From NCBI RefSeq assembly GCF_002954405.1, contig NZ_MQWC01000004.1, positions 1,787,909-1,851,908 on the forward strand: DNA of 64,000 nucleotides, written 5' to 3'. Position 1 is the stretch's first letter; each line of letters starts with the position of its first letter. This DNA comes from Salinibacter sp. 10B (GTDB taxonomy: Bacteria > Bacteroidota > Rhodothermia > Rhodothermales > Salinibacteraceae). The position numbers and the translations under genes were made by a program. A model generated the notes under the pieces. That model did not search any database, was not told the origin of the DNA, and saw nothing but the letters and a program-made list of their open reading frames with translations. Shown one piece after another: positions 36,779 through 44,474 of the stretch.

Positions 36779-37057
36779 ATGGTCACCGCGATCGTCCTCC
36801 TCAACACCAAGCGCGACAAGGTGAACGATGTGGCCGACGAGATGGCGGCCCTCGACGGCGTAAGCGAAGTGCACTCCGTAGCCGGGCGCGTCGATCTCGT
36901 CGCGATTCTCCGCGTCGCCGAAAACGATGCCCTCGCCACCCTCGTCACGAGCGAAATTCGGCAGATCGACGGCATCACAGATACGGAGACCCTCATCGGC
37001 TTCCGCGTTCACTCCAGCCACGATCTGGAGCAGATGTTCTCGATTGGGATGGACTGA
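36779..37057 (+). CDS. Free-standing Lrp/AsnC ligand-binding (RAM) domain protein
   Basis: 92 aa: only the effector-binding alpha/beta domain of Lrp/AsnC regulators, without a DNA-binding helix-turn-helix. The domain pattern is DVADEMAALDGVSEVHSVAGRVDLVAILRV, with the GRVDLVAIL strand in the usual place of the ligand loop. Such stand-alone RAM proteins bind amino acids in some archaea and bacteria and can modulate full-length Lrp paralogs. A full-length Lrp is encoded at 63 kb in this window. The ATG at 36779 is clear. Confidence 0.88.
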   Translation: MVTAIVLLNTKRDKVNDVADEMAALDGVSEVHSVAGRVDLVAILRVAENDALATLVTSEIRQIDGITDTETLIGFRVHSSHDLEQMFSIGMD

Positions 37058-37219
37058 GAGACGGGGCCCCTCGGGAAAAGAGTATCTTCCCGACCTTGTC
37101 GGAAATGATCCGAGAACGCTCGGATGGGGAGCAGGACGCCATTTTCCCCTCATGCATATCCTCCTGCTGAGCCCCACCCACCGCGCCGCTACGGTCCCAG
37201 GCGCCGCTCAGCCTGCACC

Positions 37220-37903
37220 TCACGACGGCGTCCCAAGAAGAGGGCTCCACATGCCCCCGATCCCCAACCCGCGCAGGACGAGGAGAAGTCCCACCACCAC
37301 CAACCCCACCGGCACGAATCGCTGGAGGCGCGCTCGCCACGTGCTGCTCGCCACGCGACCGACCAGACTCACCGCCAGAAGGGCAGGCCCTGTGCCCAGC
37401 CCAAACGCTGCCATAAACGCCATGCTACGAGGCACCGTGCCGGCCGTGAGAGCCGTTGCGAGGGCCGCGTAGACGAAACCACAGGGCAGAAGGCCATTCA
37501 GAAGTCCGATCAGAAGCATAGCACCTGCCCCACCTGAACGATACAGCTGACTCAGCGGCGTCATCACACGTCCAAGCAGTGCGGAGGGGGCCTGTTCGAG
37601 ACGGCTCACCTGCCGACTGACCCACGGCACGAGGGCCGTGAGGATCATTAGGATCCCGATGGTCACAGACAGGCCTTGCTGAAATCCCGCAATCGACACA
37701 ACACGACCGACCCCCCCCACAAGTCCCCCGAGAAAGGTATACGTCAGGGCCCGCCCAAGATTATAGAGCCCCCGATCGACCAAAAACCGCCCGGGCAACT
37801 GATCTGCCCCTGGGAGGCTAAGCGCAAGCGGTCCACACATGCCCACGCAGTGCACACTTCCCAAAAAGCCGAACGCGAGGCCGCCAAGAATCCAGCTCGT
37901 CAT
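37220..37903 (-). CDS. SafE/TauE-type membrane protein with HCVGMCGP motif
   Basis: 227 aa membrane protein with six or more helices. HCVGMCGPLAL in helix 1 and LLPCGFVYAAL in a later helix form cysteine motifs like those of DsbD/CcdA-type and cytochrome-oxidase-associated 'sulfite exporter TauE/SafE' proteins, which in Bacteroidota are linked to copper supply for oxidases. The annotation as a sulfite exporter is therefore doubtful. It is third in the minus-strand run SCO1, PCuAC-like protein, SafE, 82 bp after the PCuAC stop. The ATG at 37903 is clear. Confidence 0.85.
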   Translation of the reverse strand: MTSWILGGLAFGFLGSVHCVGMCGPLALSLPGADQLPGRFLVDRGLYNLGRALTYTFLGGLVGGVGRVVSIAGFQQGLSVTIGILMILTALVPWVSRQVSRLEQAPSALLGRVMTPLSQLYRSGGAGAMLLIGLLNGLLPCGFVYAALATALTAGTVPRSMAFMAAFGLGTGPALLAVSLVGRVASSTWRARLQRFVPVGLVVVGLLLVLRGLGIGGMWSPLLGTPS

Positions 37904-37985
37904 AACGAAAGGCCTGAACTACACCCGAGTACTCGGGATTGTCCAGGCCCACCTTCTATGAGACGGAAATCGTACATTTCTCTCA

Positions 37986-38480
37986 TCACTGCTGGCCGGG
38001 AGGCGAGGATTGCACAGGCACCCGTACCCGTTGGAGCCCACTCTGGGCAAACTCAAGATTGAGAATCAAGGTGCTATTCTCGTCAAGCGATTGTCCCAGA
38101 TTGACAAGCTTCACGTGGGTACTTCCGGGCGCAAGCGTCACTCGCGTGCGGGCCGGCACAGGCAGTCCGCTCCTGCTGCTGGTATCCGCGGCCGTGATGC
38201 GATGCACCTCTGAACTGTCGATGATTGGGGCACTGGCTTCCACAAGCGTGTCGGCCCCCTGACGCCCATTCGCGATGGTCATGTAGAGGGCACTCGTGCT
38301 CCCGGCGGAGGCGGGCTGAGCCCAGGGATTCTCGATGGCGAGTTCATCGTCCGGTAGGGGCGGAGGCCCAGATGCCTCCTGCTCATCCTGCGATCCCGAC
38401 TGGCACCCAGCCCCCAGGAGCAGCGCAACACAAAGGGTGAACGTCCCAAAAACAGATCGAACCTCCAGTGAACGCAACAT
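37986..38480 (-). CDS. PCu(A)C-like copper chaperone lipoprotein lacking Met ligands
   Basis: 164 aa lipoprotein (lipobox LLLGAGC, Cys about residue 26) with the PCuAC fold: ENPWAQPASAGSTSALYMTIAN, EVHRI and STHVKLVNLGQSL. PCuAC proteins hand Cu(I) to cytochrome oxidase with help from SCO1, using H-X10-M-X21-H-X-M. Here both histidines remain, but the two methionine positions are Ser and Lys, so copper binding may be weak or different. It starts 2 bp after the SCO1 stop, so the two are translationally linked. Family assignment is good; function as a copper donor is uncertain. Confidence 0.85.
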   Translation of the reverse strand: MLRSLEVRSVFGTFTLCVALLLGAGCQSGSQDEQEASGPPPLPDDELAIENPWAQPASAGSTSALYMTIANGRQGADTLVEASAPIIDSSEVHRITAADTSSRSGLPVPARTRVTLAPGSTHVKLVNLGQSLDENSTLILNLEFAQSGLQRVRVPVQSSPPGQQ

Positions 38481-38482
38481 GG

Positions 38483-39112
38483 TTACGACTGAATTTTTTG
38501 GAGATCGCTGATAATGAGTTTCGGAGGAGTCTGGCTCCCGCCATATGTGGCCCGCATCCGGCCCTCTGCGTCAATCAGCGTGATCTGATTTGAGTGCGTG
38601 AAAATGTAGGAGGAGTCTGTGTCCGGCGTTGGAAACTCACGATCGGTCCCCTTGATCGTATGGCGCACGCCGAGCCGATCCATGAGTCCACCAATCGTGG
38701 CAGAATCGCCTGTCAAAAACTGCCAGGATGAATTTTCAATCCCAAAGCGAGCCCGGTAGTCCGAAAGTCGGGCGGGCGTGTCTCGATGGGGATCGAACGT
38801 CACCGTAACAAACTGTACGGATGACGAGTCCGCAATTTCGGACCGGATGTCTTTCATATTGGCGGTAATCTTCGAGCACACGTTCGGGCAATGCGTGTAG
38901 ATGGTCCCCAGCACAACCGGCGTCCCCACAAACGCGTCCGGAAATTGAATGTCCGCCCGATCCTGATTTACGAGCGTGTAGGACGTGTCCGTAAGCACCG
39001 TGTCTACGTCGAGCGACAGCGTGTTCTTGGCCCCTCGGTTCGATTTCGACTCGCCTCCACAGCCCGCCGTGAACAGCAGGAGGCCGAGACAAACGAGCGC
39101 CACGACGTGCAT
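38483..39112 (-). CDS. SCO1/SenC family copper-delivery lipoprotein
   Basis: 209 aa thioredoxin-fold protein that helps build the CuA site of cytochrome c oxidase. The N terminus is a lipoprotein signal (MHVVALVCLGLLLFTAGC). Copper ligands are present: CPNVC in THCPNVCSKI and His in FTHSNQITLID; TFDPHRDTPARL is also typical. The ATG at 39112 gives the clean signal peptide; another ATG at 39151 is possible, while the longer frame is not. It leads the minus-strand set SCO1, PCuAC-like, SafE and faces the DUF411 gene across a ~220-bp promoter region. Confidence 0.92.
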   Translation of the reverse strand: MHVVALVCLGLLLFTAGCGGESKSNRGAKNTLSLDVDTVLTDTSYTLVNQDRADIQFPDAFVGTPVVLGTIYTHCPNVCSKITANMKDIRSEIADSSSVQFVTVTFDPHRDTPARLSDYRARFGIENSSWQFLTGDSATIGGLMDRLGVRHTIKGTDREFPTPDTDSSYIFTHSNQITLIDAEGRMRATYGGSQTPPKLIISDLQKIQS

Positions 39113-39334
39113 TTGCCTGCCCGAATGCCAAACATAGAGACCAGACCCCATATCGCTGTCTATTAGGAACACGAAAACGAGATAACGGCAATGCTTGGCG
39201 CCGCCGAGCGATGACTCAGACGGCACAGTGGATTTTCTTTTACCCGTCAGTACCTGTACTTCCAGAGCGAGGCATCGTTCAAGCCTCCGCTGGCATGAAC
39301 GAGGAACCAGGCATCGAAGATACAGGTTTGCCGC

Positions 39335-39865
39335 ATGTCGTACTCTCCCCACTGTTCTCCCACTCTCGTGTCCACGTTTCCCTCCTGGAGTACCCACGCA
39401 AAGGCCTTCGGTCTCGGCATTCTCCTGGCCGCTATCGGCATTGGAGCGTACCTGCAATGGGGATCAAACGCCTCCGCTGACCTGCCCCCCGTCACGGTCT
39501 ACAAGAGCCCCACCTGTGGTTGCTGTACCGAGTGGGTCAGCCACCTCCGAGAGCGGGGATTTCAGGTAAAGGTGGAAGATCGCGTAAACGTGCAACCCGT
39601 GAAGCGCCAACTGGGCGTTCCGAACGGCCTTGCGTCGTGCCACACCGCTACGGTGGGCAATTACGTCGTAGAGGGACACGTGCCCGCCGAACAGATCAAG
39701 CGCCTTCTGCAAAACAAACCGAACCTGAAGGGCATCAGTGTGCCCGGAATGCCCATCGGATCGCCGGGCATGGAGCGGGGCGACCGTGTGGAACCATACG
39801 CCGTGGTTGGTTTCACGGGGTCGGGCGACACGACCACTGTTGCCCAGTACGGCCCGCGCAAATAA
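39335..39865 (+). CDS. DUF411 metal-binding protein
   Basis: 176 aa with one N-terminal membrane segment (AFGLGILLAAIGIGAYLQW), probably an anchor or signal. The DUF411 domain shows VTVYKSPTCGCCTEWV with a CXCC centre, LASCHTATVGNYVVEGHVP, and GISVPGMPIGSPGME. Related proteins are found in copper and silver resistance regions and bind or sense copper. Its position back to back with SCO1/PCuAC supports a copper role. A DUF1684 lipoprotein follows 19 bp later. The ATG at 39335 is reasonable. Confidence 0.88.
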   Translation: MSYSPHCSPTLVSTFPSWSTHAKAFGLGILLAAIGIGAYLQWGSNASADLPPVTVYKSPTCGCCTEWVSHLRERGFQVKVEDRVNVQPVKRQLGVPNGLASCHTATVGNYVVEGHVPAEQIKRLLQNKPNLKGISVPGMPIGSPGMERGDRVEPYAVVGFTGSGDTTTVAQYGPRK

Positions 39866-39884
39866 ATCGACACCGCCCCGCGTT

Positions 39885-40517
39885 ATGTCCTGTTCCTCCT
39901 CGCTCCAAACTGGTCTTGGCGGCCTGCTGCTTGTCCTCCTGCTGAGTGGCTGCGGTGACGGATCGGCCTCGCAAAGTTACGAGCAGCGAATCATGCAGGC
40001 CCGCGTGCAACGCGACATGCAGATGCGGGAGAAGGAAAGCGTGCTTCCCCCCAACCGTCGTGCGGATTTTCGGGGACTTGACTACTACGGCGTGGACTCC
40101 ACGTATCGCTTCGTTACGCCCCTCCAACGGCTGGAACAGCCCGACACGATGATGCTCGCCGAAAACACGGGCCGCATCCGTGCTCAGGTGCGCATTGGAC
40201 GCGTGACGATTCCTCTACCGTCCGGCAACAAAACCCTGACGGTGTTTCGGGGCGCGAGTGACGACCCGCGCGGACGGTTCTGGATTCCCTTTGCGGACGA
40301 GACGAATGGAAACGGAACGTACGAGGCCGGCCGGTATGTCGACCTCGCCCAGGCCCCCAACGACTCTGTGGTCGTGGACTTCAACCGCGCCTATAATCCC
40401 ACCTGTGCCTACAATCCGGAATTCGCCTGTCCGCTCCCGCCGGACGGCAATCGGATCGATGCCCCCATTCCCGTCGGGGAAAAGACCCCGAAGTTTGGGC
40501 AAAGTGCCTCATCGTAG
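39885..40517 (+). CDS. DUF1684 family lipoprotein
   Basis: 210 aa lipoprotein (signal GLLLVLLLSGC) of the DUF1684 family. The domain has DYYGVDSTYRFVTPLQRL, LTVFRGASDDPRGRFWIPFADETNGNGTYEAGRY and VDFNRAYNPTCAYNPEFACPLPP, all hallmark stretches, the last with two cysteines. No activity is known. It is 19 bp after the DUF411 gene and probably in the same transcript. The ATG at 39885 yields a proper lipoprotein signal; the longer frame overlaps DUF411 and lacks one. Confidence 0.9.
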   Translation: MSCSSSLQTGLGGLLLVLLLSGCGDGSASQSYEQRIMQARVQRDMQMREKESVLPPNRRADFRGLDYYGVDSTYRFVTPLQRLEQPDTMMLAENTGRIRAQVRIGRVTIPLPSGNKTLTVFRGASDDPRGRFWIPFADETNGNGTYEAGRYVDLAQAPNDSVVVDFNRAYNPTCAYNPEFACPLPPDGNRIDAPIPVGEKTPKFGQSASS

Positions 40518-40659
40518 CACGGCAGAAGCACTGGGATGGATGCCCGACTCCGCCTCCGGGTGCTCACTGCTCACGCTTTCCGGGCAATGGGAAGACGAGC
40601 CCAAAAGAACAGCGAGTGAACACAGTCCGCAACGCTTCTTTTGACCAACCGCTATTGTC

Positions 40660-41364
40660 GTGACGCTGCTCGCCCTCGAAACGGCCACCTCCACCTGCGG
40701 TGTGGCGCTGTTGCACGACGACACGGTCGTGGCAGAAGCCCATCTGCATCGCCCCCGCATTCATTCCGAGCGCCTTACGCCCCTCATCGAAGACGTGCTG
40801 GCCCACAGTGGCGTGGAGGCGTCCACACTGGACACGGTGGCGGTCTCGATGGGACCGGGCTCGTACACCGGCCTCCGAATCGGCGTGAGCACGGCGAAAG
40901 GGTGGGCTCTTTCTACGGGCGCCAACCTGATCGGCGTGCCGACGCTGGACGCCTACGCAGCCCAGCTCCGCCCCGTTGCCCAACCGGGAGACGTGGTCTG
41001 CGCCCTGCTCGACGCCCGCCGCGATGAGGTGTATGCCGGGGCCTTCTGCTGGACGGAGGGACGGATCGAGCCCCACGCTCAGACGAAAGCCCTGACGGTC
41101 GATGTTCTTCCTGATTGGATCGGCGAGGTGAGCGGTCAACTCTGGCTCGTCGGTGATGGAGCGGCGAAGAGCGCGGACGCTCTTTCCAACGTTGGCTCTG
41201 CACACACGATGATTTCTCCCACCGACCTTCCTCCCTCCGCTGCCTGGGTGGGCCGCCGCGGTCGCGCCCGCATTGCCACCGACGGTCCCGACGACGTCGC
41301 GTCCTTCGAGCCGTTCTACGTGAAGGACGTCCACGCCACCCCTGCTCCGTCTCCGTTTGCGTAA
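40660..41364 (+). CDS. tsaB: tRNA threonylcarbamoyladenosine synthesis protein TsaB
   Basis: 234 aa ASKHA-fold partner of TsaD in t6A37 tRNA modification. LLALETATSTCGVALLHDD opens the protein, followed by HSERLTPLIEDVL and the signature SMGPGSYTGLRIGVSTAKGWAL. LLDARRDEVYAG is also conserved. The start is a GTG at 40660, giving the normal N terminus. A cytoplasmic housekeeping gene, it stands between the DUF1684 lipoprotein and accD. tsaD and tsaE are not in the window. Confidence 0.94.
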   Translation: MTLLALETATSTCGVALLHDDTVVAEAHLHRPRIHSERLTPLIEDVLAHSGVEASTLDTVAVSMGPGSYTGLRIGVSTAKGWALSTGANLIGVPTLDAYAAQLRPVAQPGDVVCALLDARRDEVYAGAFCWTEGRIEPHAQTKALTVDVLPDWIGEVSGQLWLVGDGAAKSADALSNVGSAHTMISPTDLPPSAAWVGRRGRARIATDGPDDVASFEPFYVKDVHATPAPSPFA

Positions 41365-41596
41365 TGCCGCTGCACGGGCCGTTCGCCGGGCCGCCTCCGT
41401 CGACGTCGACGACCTCGGCACGTAACTACGCCAGACAGGCCCATTAGCGGTGGAGATTGTGTACGGATTTGGACTTTGCGCTCGCCGTTTCGGATCTTCA
41501 GCGAGCCTATGGGGCCTGCAGGAGAGACGATTTTCCTGATCCACGGGCTCCGCGGGTACATTCGTCATTCGCCACTCGCAATTCGACCCTGTTTGT

Positions 41597-42442
41597 ATGC
41601 CTTGGTTTCGGCGCGAGAAGGCCGGCATTCGCACCACGCGCGAAGAGCAAAATGAAATGCCCGAAGGGCAGTGGGTGAAGTGTCCCGACACGGGCGAAAT
41701 CATCAACCGGCGGGAGTTGGAGGAAAATCTCCTCGTCTTCCCCAGCTCGGGGTACCACTTCGGGATGGACAGCCACAAGTACTTCGACTTCCTCTTCGAC
41801 GACGGGGACTACACGCTCCACGATACGGACCTTCGGTCGGTGGACGCCCTTGAGTTTACCGACCGGAAGGCGTACGCGGACCGACTCGAAAAAGCCCGTG
41901 AAGAGACGGGGCAAAACGAGGCCGCACAGGCCGCCACCGGAGCCTTGGGGGGACACGAGGTGTCGATGGTGGGCATGGACTTTAGCTTCATCGGCGGCTC
42001 GATGGGATCGGTCGTGGGGGAAATCGTGGCGCGGGGCATCAAACGAGCCTATACGGAAGATCGCCCCCTCATCACGATTGCTCAGAGCGGCGGTGCTCGA
42101 ATGATGGAAGGAGCTCTTAGCCTGATGCAGATGGCCAAAACGAGCGCGCATCTCACGCGCCTGGACGAGGCTGGCCTACCCTATATTTCCATCTTCACCC
42201 ACCCTACCACCGGAGGGGTCACGGCCTCGTTCGCAATGCTGGGCGACATTCACATTGCCGAGCCGGAGGCCCTCATTGGGTTCGCGGGCCCTCGTGTCAT
42301 CCGGGAAACGATTGGATCGGACCTACCGGAGGGCTTCCAGCGATCTGAGTTTCTGCTGGAGCACGGCTTCCTAGACATGATCGTGGACCGCCGGCGCCTG
42401 CGTCATCGCCTCATCCATCTGCTGAACCTGCTGATGGAGTAG
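41597..42442 (+). CDS. accD: Acetyl-CoA carboxylase carboxyltransferase subunit beta
   Basis: 281 aa beta half of the carboxyltransferase making malonyl-CoA for fatty acid synthesis, with AccA as partner. The N terminus is MPWFRREKAG and GQWVKCPDTGEIINRRELEENL. The four-cysteine zinc ribbon is reduced to one Cys, as in other Bacteroidota AccD proteins. The crotonase-fold core is complete: MDFSFIGGSMGSVVGE, ITIAQSGGARMMEG, THPTTGGVTASFAMLGDIHIAEP, and IGFAGPRVIRETIG. The ATG at 41597 is clear. birA, which biotinylates the carrier, is at 22.6 kb. Confidence 0.95.
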   Translation: MPWFRREKAGIRTTREEQNEMPEGQWVKCPDTGEIINRRELEENLLVFPSSGYHFGMDSHKYFDFLFDDGDYTLHDTDLRSVDALEFTDRKAYADRLEKAREETGQNEAAQAATGALGGHEVSMVGMDFSFIGGSMGSVVGEIVARGIKRAYTEDRPLITIAQSGGARMMEGALSLMQMAKTSAHLTRLDEAGLPYISIFTHPTTGGVTASFAMLGDIHIAEPEALIGFAGPRVIRETIGSDLPEGFQRSEFLLEHGFLDMIVDRRRLRHRLIHLLNLLME

Positions 42443-42502
42443 GGCCCCTGAAGCGGCCGAGCCTCCACGTCCCGGGCTGAACGGCCCCACGGACTCTCTC
42501 GG

Positions 42503-43273
42503 TTATATGTCCCCAAGTGCCTGTGCCGAGACCCAACCGGTAGTCCCATCGCGCAGCCGCACCTTACTCCACTGTACTCGACGCGACCGCACCTCTAGCA
42601 GTGCCCCCTCCGGCAGGGTCGTGTCGGATATCGCTTCGGGACTTGGAGCCGCGCGGAGCGGGGCCTCGCCGGCCACCACCACCGCCCGGTGGTCGAGCGA
42701 CTGGACGTAGGCGGTCCCGAACGCCGTGGCAATGCCCAGCAGCCCAACAAGAACCCCTCCCCCCACGAGCAGGAGACGCCCTCTTTGCCCCAGGACCGAT
42801 GCCCCCCAGGCTACCGCTGCCACCAGTCCGCCGATCAGCACCCCCCATCCTCCCCAGAATATCGCCCGGGGCGACCAGCCTCGCACAATGCTCTGGAATC
42901 TTCCCGGGAAAGGACGCTGAACGGGGGAATACACGCCAGCACGGCGACGGACCTGCTCCAGATTGTGCCCTACACGCGGATCGGCAGGGCGGAGCCGACG
43001 TGCTTTCTCGTAGTAACGAATGGCCTCGCCCCATTGATTGAGCCGGACATACGCGTTTCCGAGATTGTAGTACAGCGCTCCGCTCTCCCAGTCGCGGCCC
43101 AGAAGCCGCTCGTACAGATCCACCGCCCGGCCGTACTGCCCCTGAGCATAGGCCGCATTGGCCGCCTGGAGCCCCCGCGAGAGGGAGTCGGGCTGGGCCC
43201 ACACCGATGTGCAGCAAATCCCCATCCCTGCGACCAGAAGAAAAAGCCAGCGCAGAGGAGGCCGGTGTGTCAT
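42503..43273 (-). CDS. BatE-like protein with TPR repeats and SH3-like C terminus
   Basis: 256 aa exported/membrane protein. After a signal peptide (LRWLFLLVAGMG, ending VWAQ) there are two TPRs (about 30-95; NAAYAQGQYGRAVDLYERLL and GNAYVRLNQWGEAIRYYEKA), then two membrane helices (FWGGWGVLIGGLVAAVAWG, LLLVGGGVLVGLLGIATAF), and a C-terminal bacterial SH3-like domain. This layout matches BatE of the Bacteroides aerotolerance operon, but BatA-D and MoxR are not next to it. The ATG at 43273 is set 23 bp from the divergent GIY-YIG region. Confidence 0.85.
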   Translation of the reverse strand: MTHRPPLRWLFLLVAGMGICCTSVWAQPDSLSRGLQAANAAYAQGQYGRAVDLYERLLGRDWESGALYYNLGNAYVRLNQWGEAIRYYEKARRLRPADPRVGHNLEQVRRRAGVYSPVQRPFPGRFQSIVRGWSPRAIFWGGWGVLIGGLVAAVAWGASVLGQRGRLLLVGGGVLVGLLGIATAFGTAYVQSLDHRAVVVAGEAPLRAAPSPEAISDTTLPEGALLEVRSRRVQWSKVRLRDGTTGWVSAQALGDI

Positions 43274-43313
43274 AATCTCATTTCGTGTTTCAAGGATGGA
43301 CGCTCTTCCCGTC

Positions 43314-43568
43314 ATGGCCGACGCTAATCACTACGTCTACGTTGTTGAGTGCACCGACGGTACCTATTACACGGGCTACACAACGGACGTGGAGCGGCGC
43401 ATCACAGAACACAACGACGGCACCGGCGCCCGATACACACGAGGGCGGCGCCCCGTTGAGCTGGTACACGTCGAATCGTTCGACACGCAGTCCGACGCCA
43501 TGCAGCGCGAGTACGCCATCAAGCAGCTGCGTCGGTCGGCCAAGGAAGCCCTGGTGAAGGACAGCTGA
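43314..43568 (+). CDS. GIY-YIG domain endonuclease family protein (UPF0213 type)
   Basis: 84 aa, a single GIY-YIG domain. NHYVYVVECTDGTYYTGYTTDVERRITEHNDG shows the paired Tyr motif (YVY...YTG) and the catalytic Arg, and ARYTRGRRPVELVHVE continues the domain. The Glu comes in the QREYAIKQL helix. Members of this short family are common and poorly characterised; a repair nuclease is likely. An ATG at 43296 would add six residues. The gene is divergent from the BatE-like gene with ~40 bp between starts. Confidence 0.88.
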   Translation: MADANHYVYVVECTDGTYYTGYTTDVERRITEHNDGTGARYTRGRRPVELVHVESFDTQSDAMQREYAIKQLRRSAKEALVKDS

Positions 43569-43598
43569 TCTTCTTGAGCTCCGGAGCACGCCGCGGGG

Positions 43599-43964
43599 TC
43601 AGAAGTAGCCGTGGAGTTGATCGTGCCCTTCAGGCTTGACGCTGAGCTCGGCCTCGTTCTGCTCGCCGAGATGCGGCACTTTGCTTACCCCGACAGGCAC
43701 GTCCGATATCACCTCGTCTACGTCGTCGAGTCGAATCGTGACCGTAGGGGGGTCAAGGTCGAGCATGGCCTCCTGGAGCGCGTCTGCGAATGCAGCCCCG
43801 TCGGGGCGAAGCGTCAACTTTACGGAGTAGCCTTTCGGGTGATCGATATTGTCGTCGGGGTGCGGGGTGGCGGACACGACGCCCGCTGCGATCGCATCGG
43901 TCACGTCGGTAGGCGCGTCGTCGTCCGCTCGCTTCCACTCAAGCGCTCGAATAGAATGATCCAT
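43599..43964 (-). CDS. Acidic hypothetical protein
   Basis: 121 aa, rich in Asp and Glu, without signal peptide or membrane helices. Beta-like stretches (YSVKLTLRPDG, PTVTIRLDDVDEVI) alternate with acidic loops. No family is recognised. The ATG at 43964 is clear. It follows the zinc-ribbon gene by 20 bp, so the pair is likely co-transcribed and may work together. Confidence 0.65.
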   Translation of the reverse strand: MDHSIRALEWKRADDDAPTDVTDAIAAGVVSATPHPDDNIDHPKGYSVKLTLRPDGAAFADALQEAMLDLDPPTVTIRLDDVDEVISDVPVGVSKVPHLGEQNEAELSVKPEGHDQLHGYF

Positions 43965-43984
43965 GACGAGCGTGGACTGTGTGA

Positions 43985-44248
43985 CTATTCGTTCGTTTCG
44001 ACACCGAGGGTAAACTCCGCTCCGCAGTGGTCACACCGAAGCTCGATTGCCTTCTGTGGCCCATCGTCGAGACCGGTTTCCCGAAACTCCGGCGTCCCGT
44101 CGGGACTGCTCGAAATCGGCGTGACGTCCTCAAAGGTGAAGTCTCCCGTGAGTACGTTTGCGCGGCCAACGGTACGGTCGCACTCAGGACACGAAAAGGG
44201 CTGCTCGGCAGCCCCGTCTCCGGATACAGGTTGGGTGGGTTCGTCCAT
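43985..44248 (-). CDS. Small zinc-ribbon protein
   Basis: 87 aa from the ATG at 44248. Two CXXC pairs, FSCPECDRT and LRCDHCGAEF, about 50 residues apart, are expected to bind one zinc as in zinc-ribbon proteins; the rest is acidic. The frame is open back to an ATG at 44434, which would add 62 residues beginning MDYIPEWVRRFPQDP; that extension has plausible codons, so the longer form (149 aa) cannot be excluded. The function is unknown. It precedes the acidic hypothetical gene by 20 bp. Confidence 0.65.
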   Translation of the reverse strand: MDEPTQPVSGDGAAEQPFSCPECDRTVGRANVLTGDFTFEDVTPISSSPDGTPEFRETGLDDGPQKAIELRCDHCGAEFTLGVETNE

Positions 44249-44474
44249 GCGTAAGGGGCAAAAAGCGTGAGTGAGAATCGGTGGCAGTGCAGCAGCATAG
44301 GGCATTGTGTACGCAGAGCCACCATTCAGTTCTCCATGAAAGGGGCGTAGGGAGACGGCTTCTTCAATGTTCACGTTTTCGATACGACGGGGGTCCTGAG
44401 GGAAACGGCGGACCCACTCCGGAATATAGTCCATCGTCTTTTTGTTCTATCGCATCCAACGCCCCTGATTTCTC

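Noticed and set aside
37220-37903. Plain annotation as a sulfite exporter
   Set aside because: The HCVGMCGP and LLPCGF motifs and the SCO1/PCuAC neighbours point to metal or redox work; no sulfur gene is nearby.
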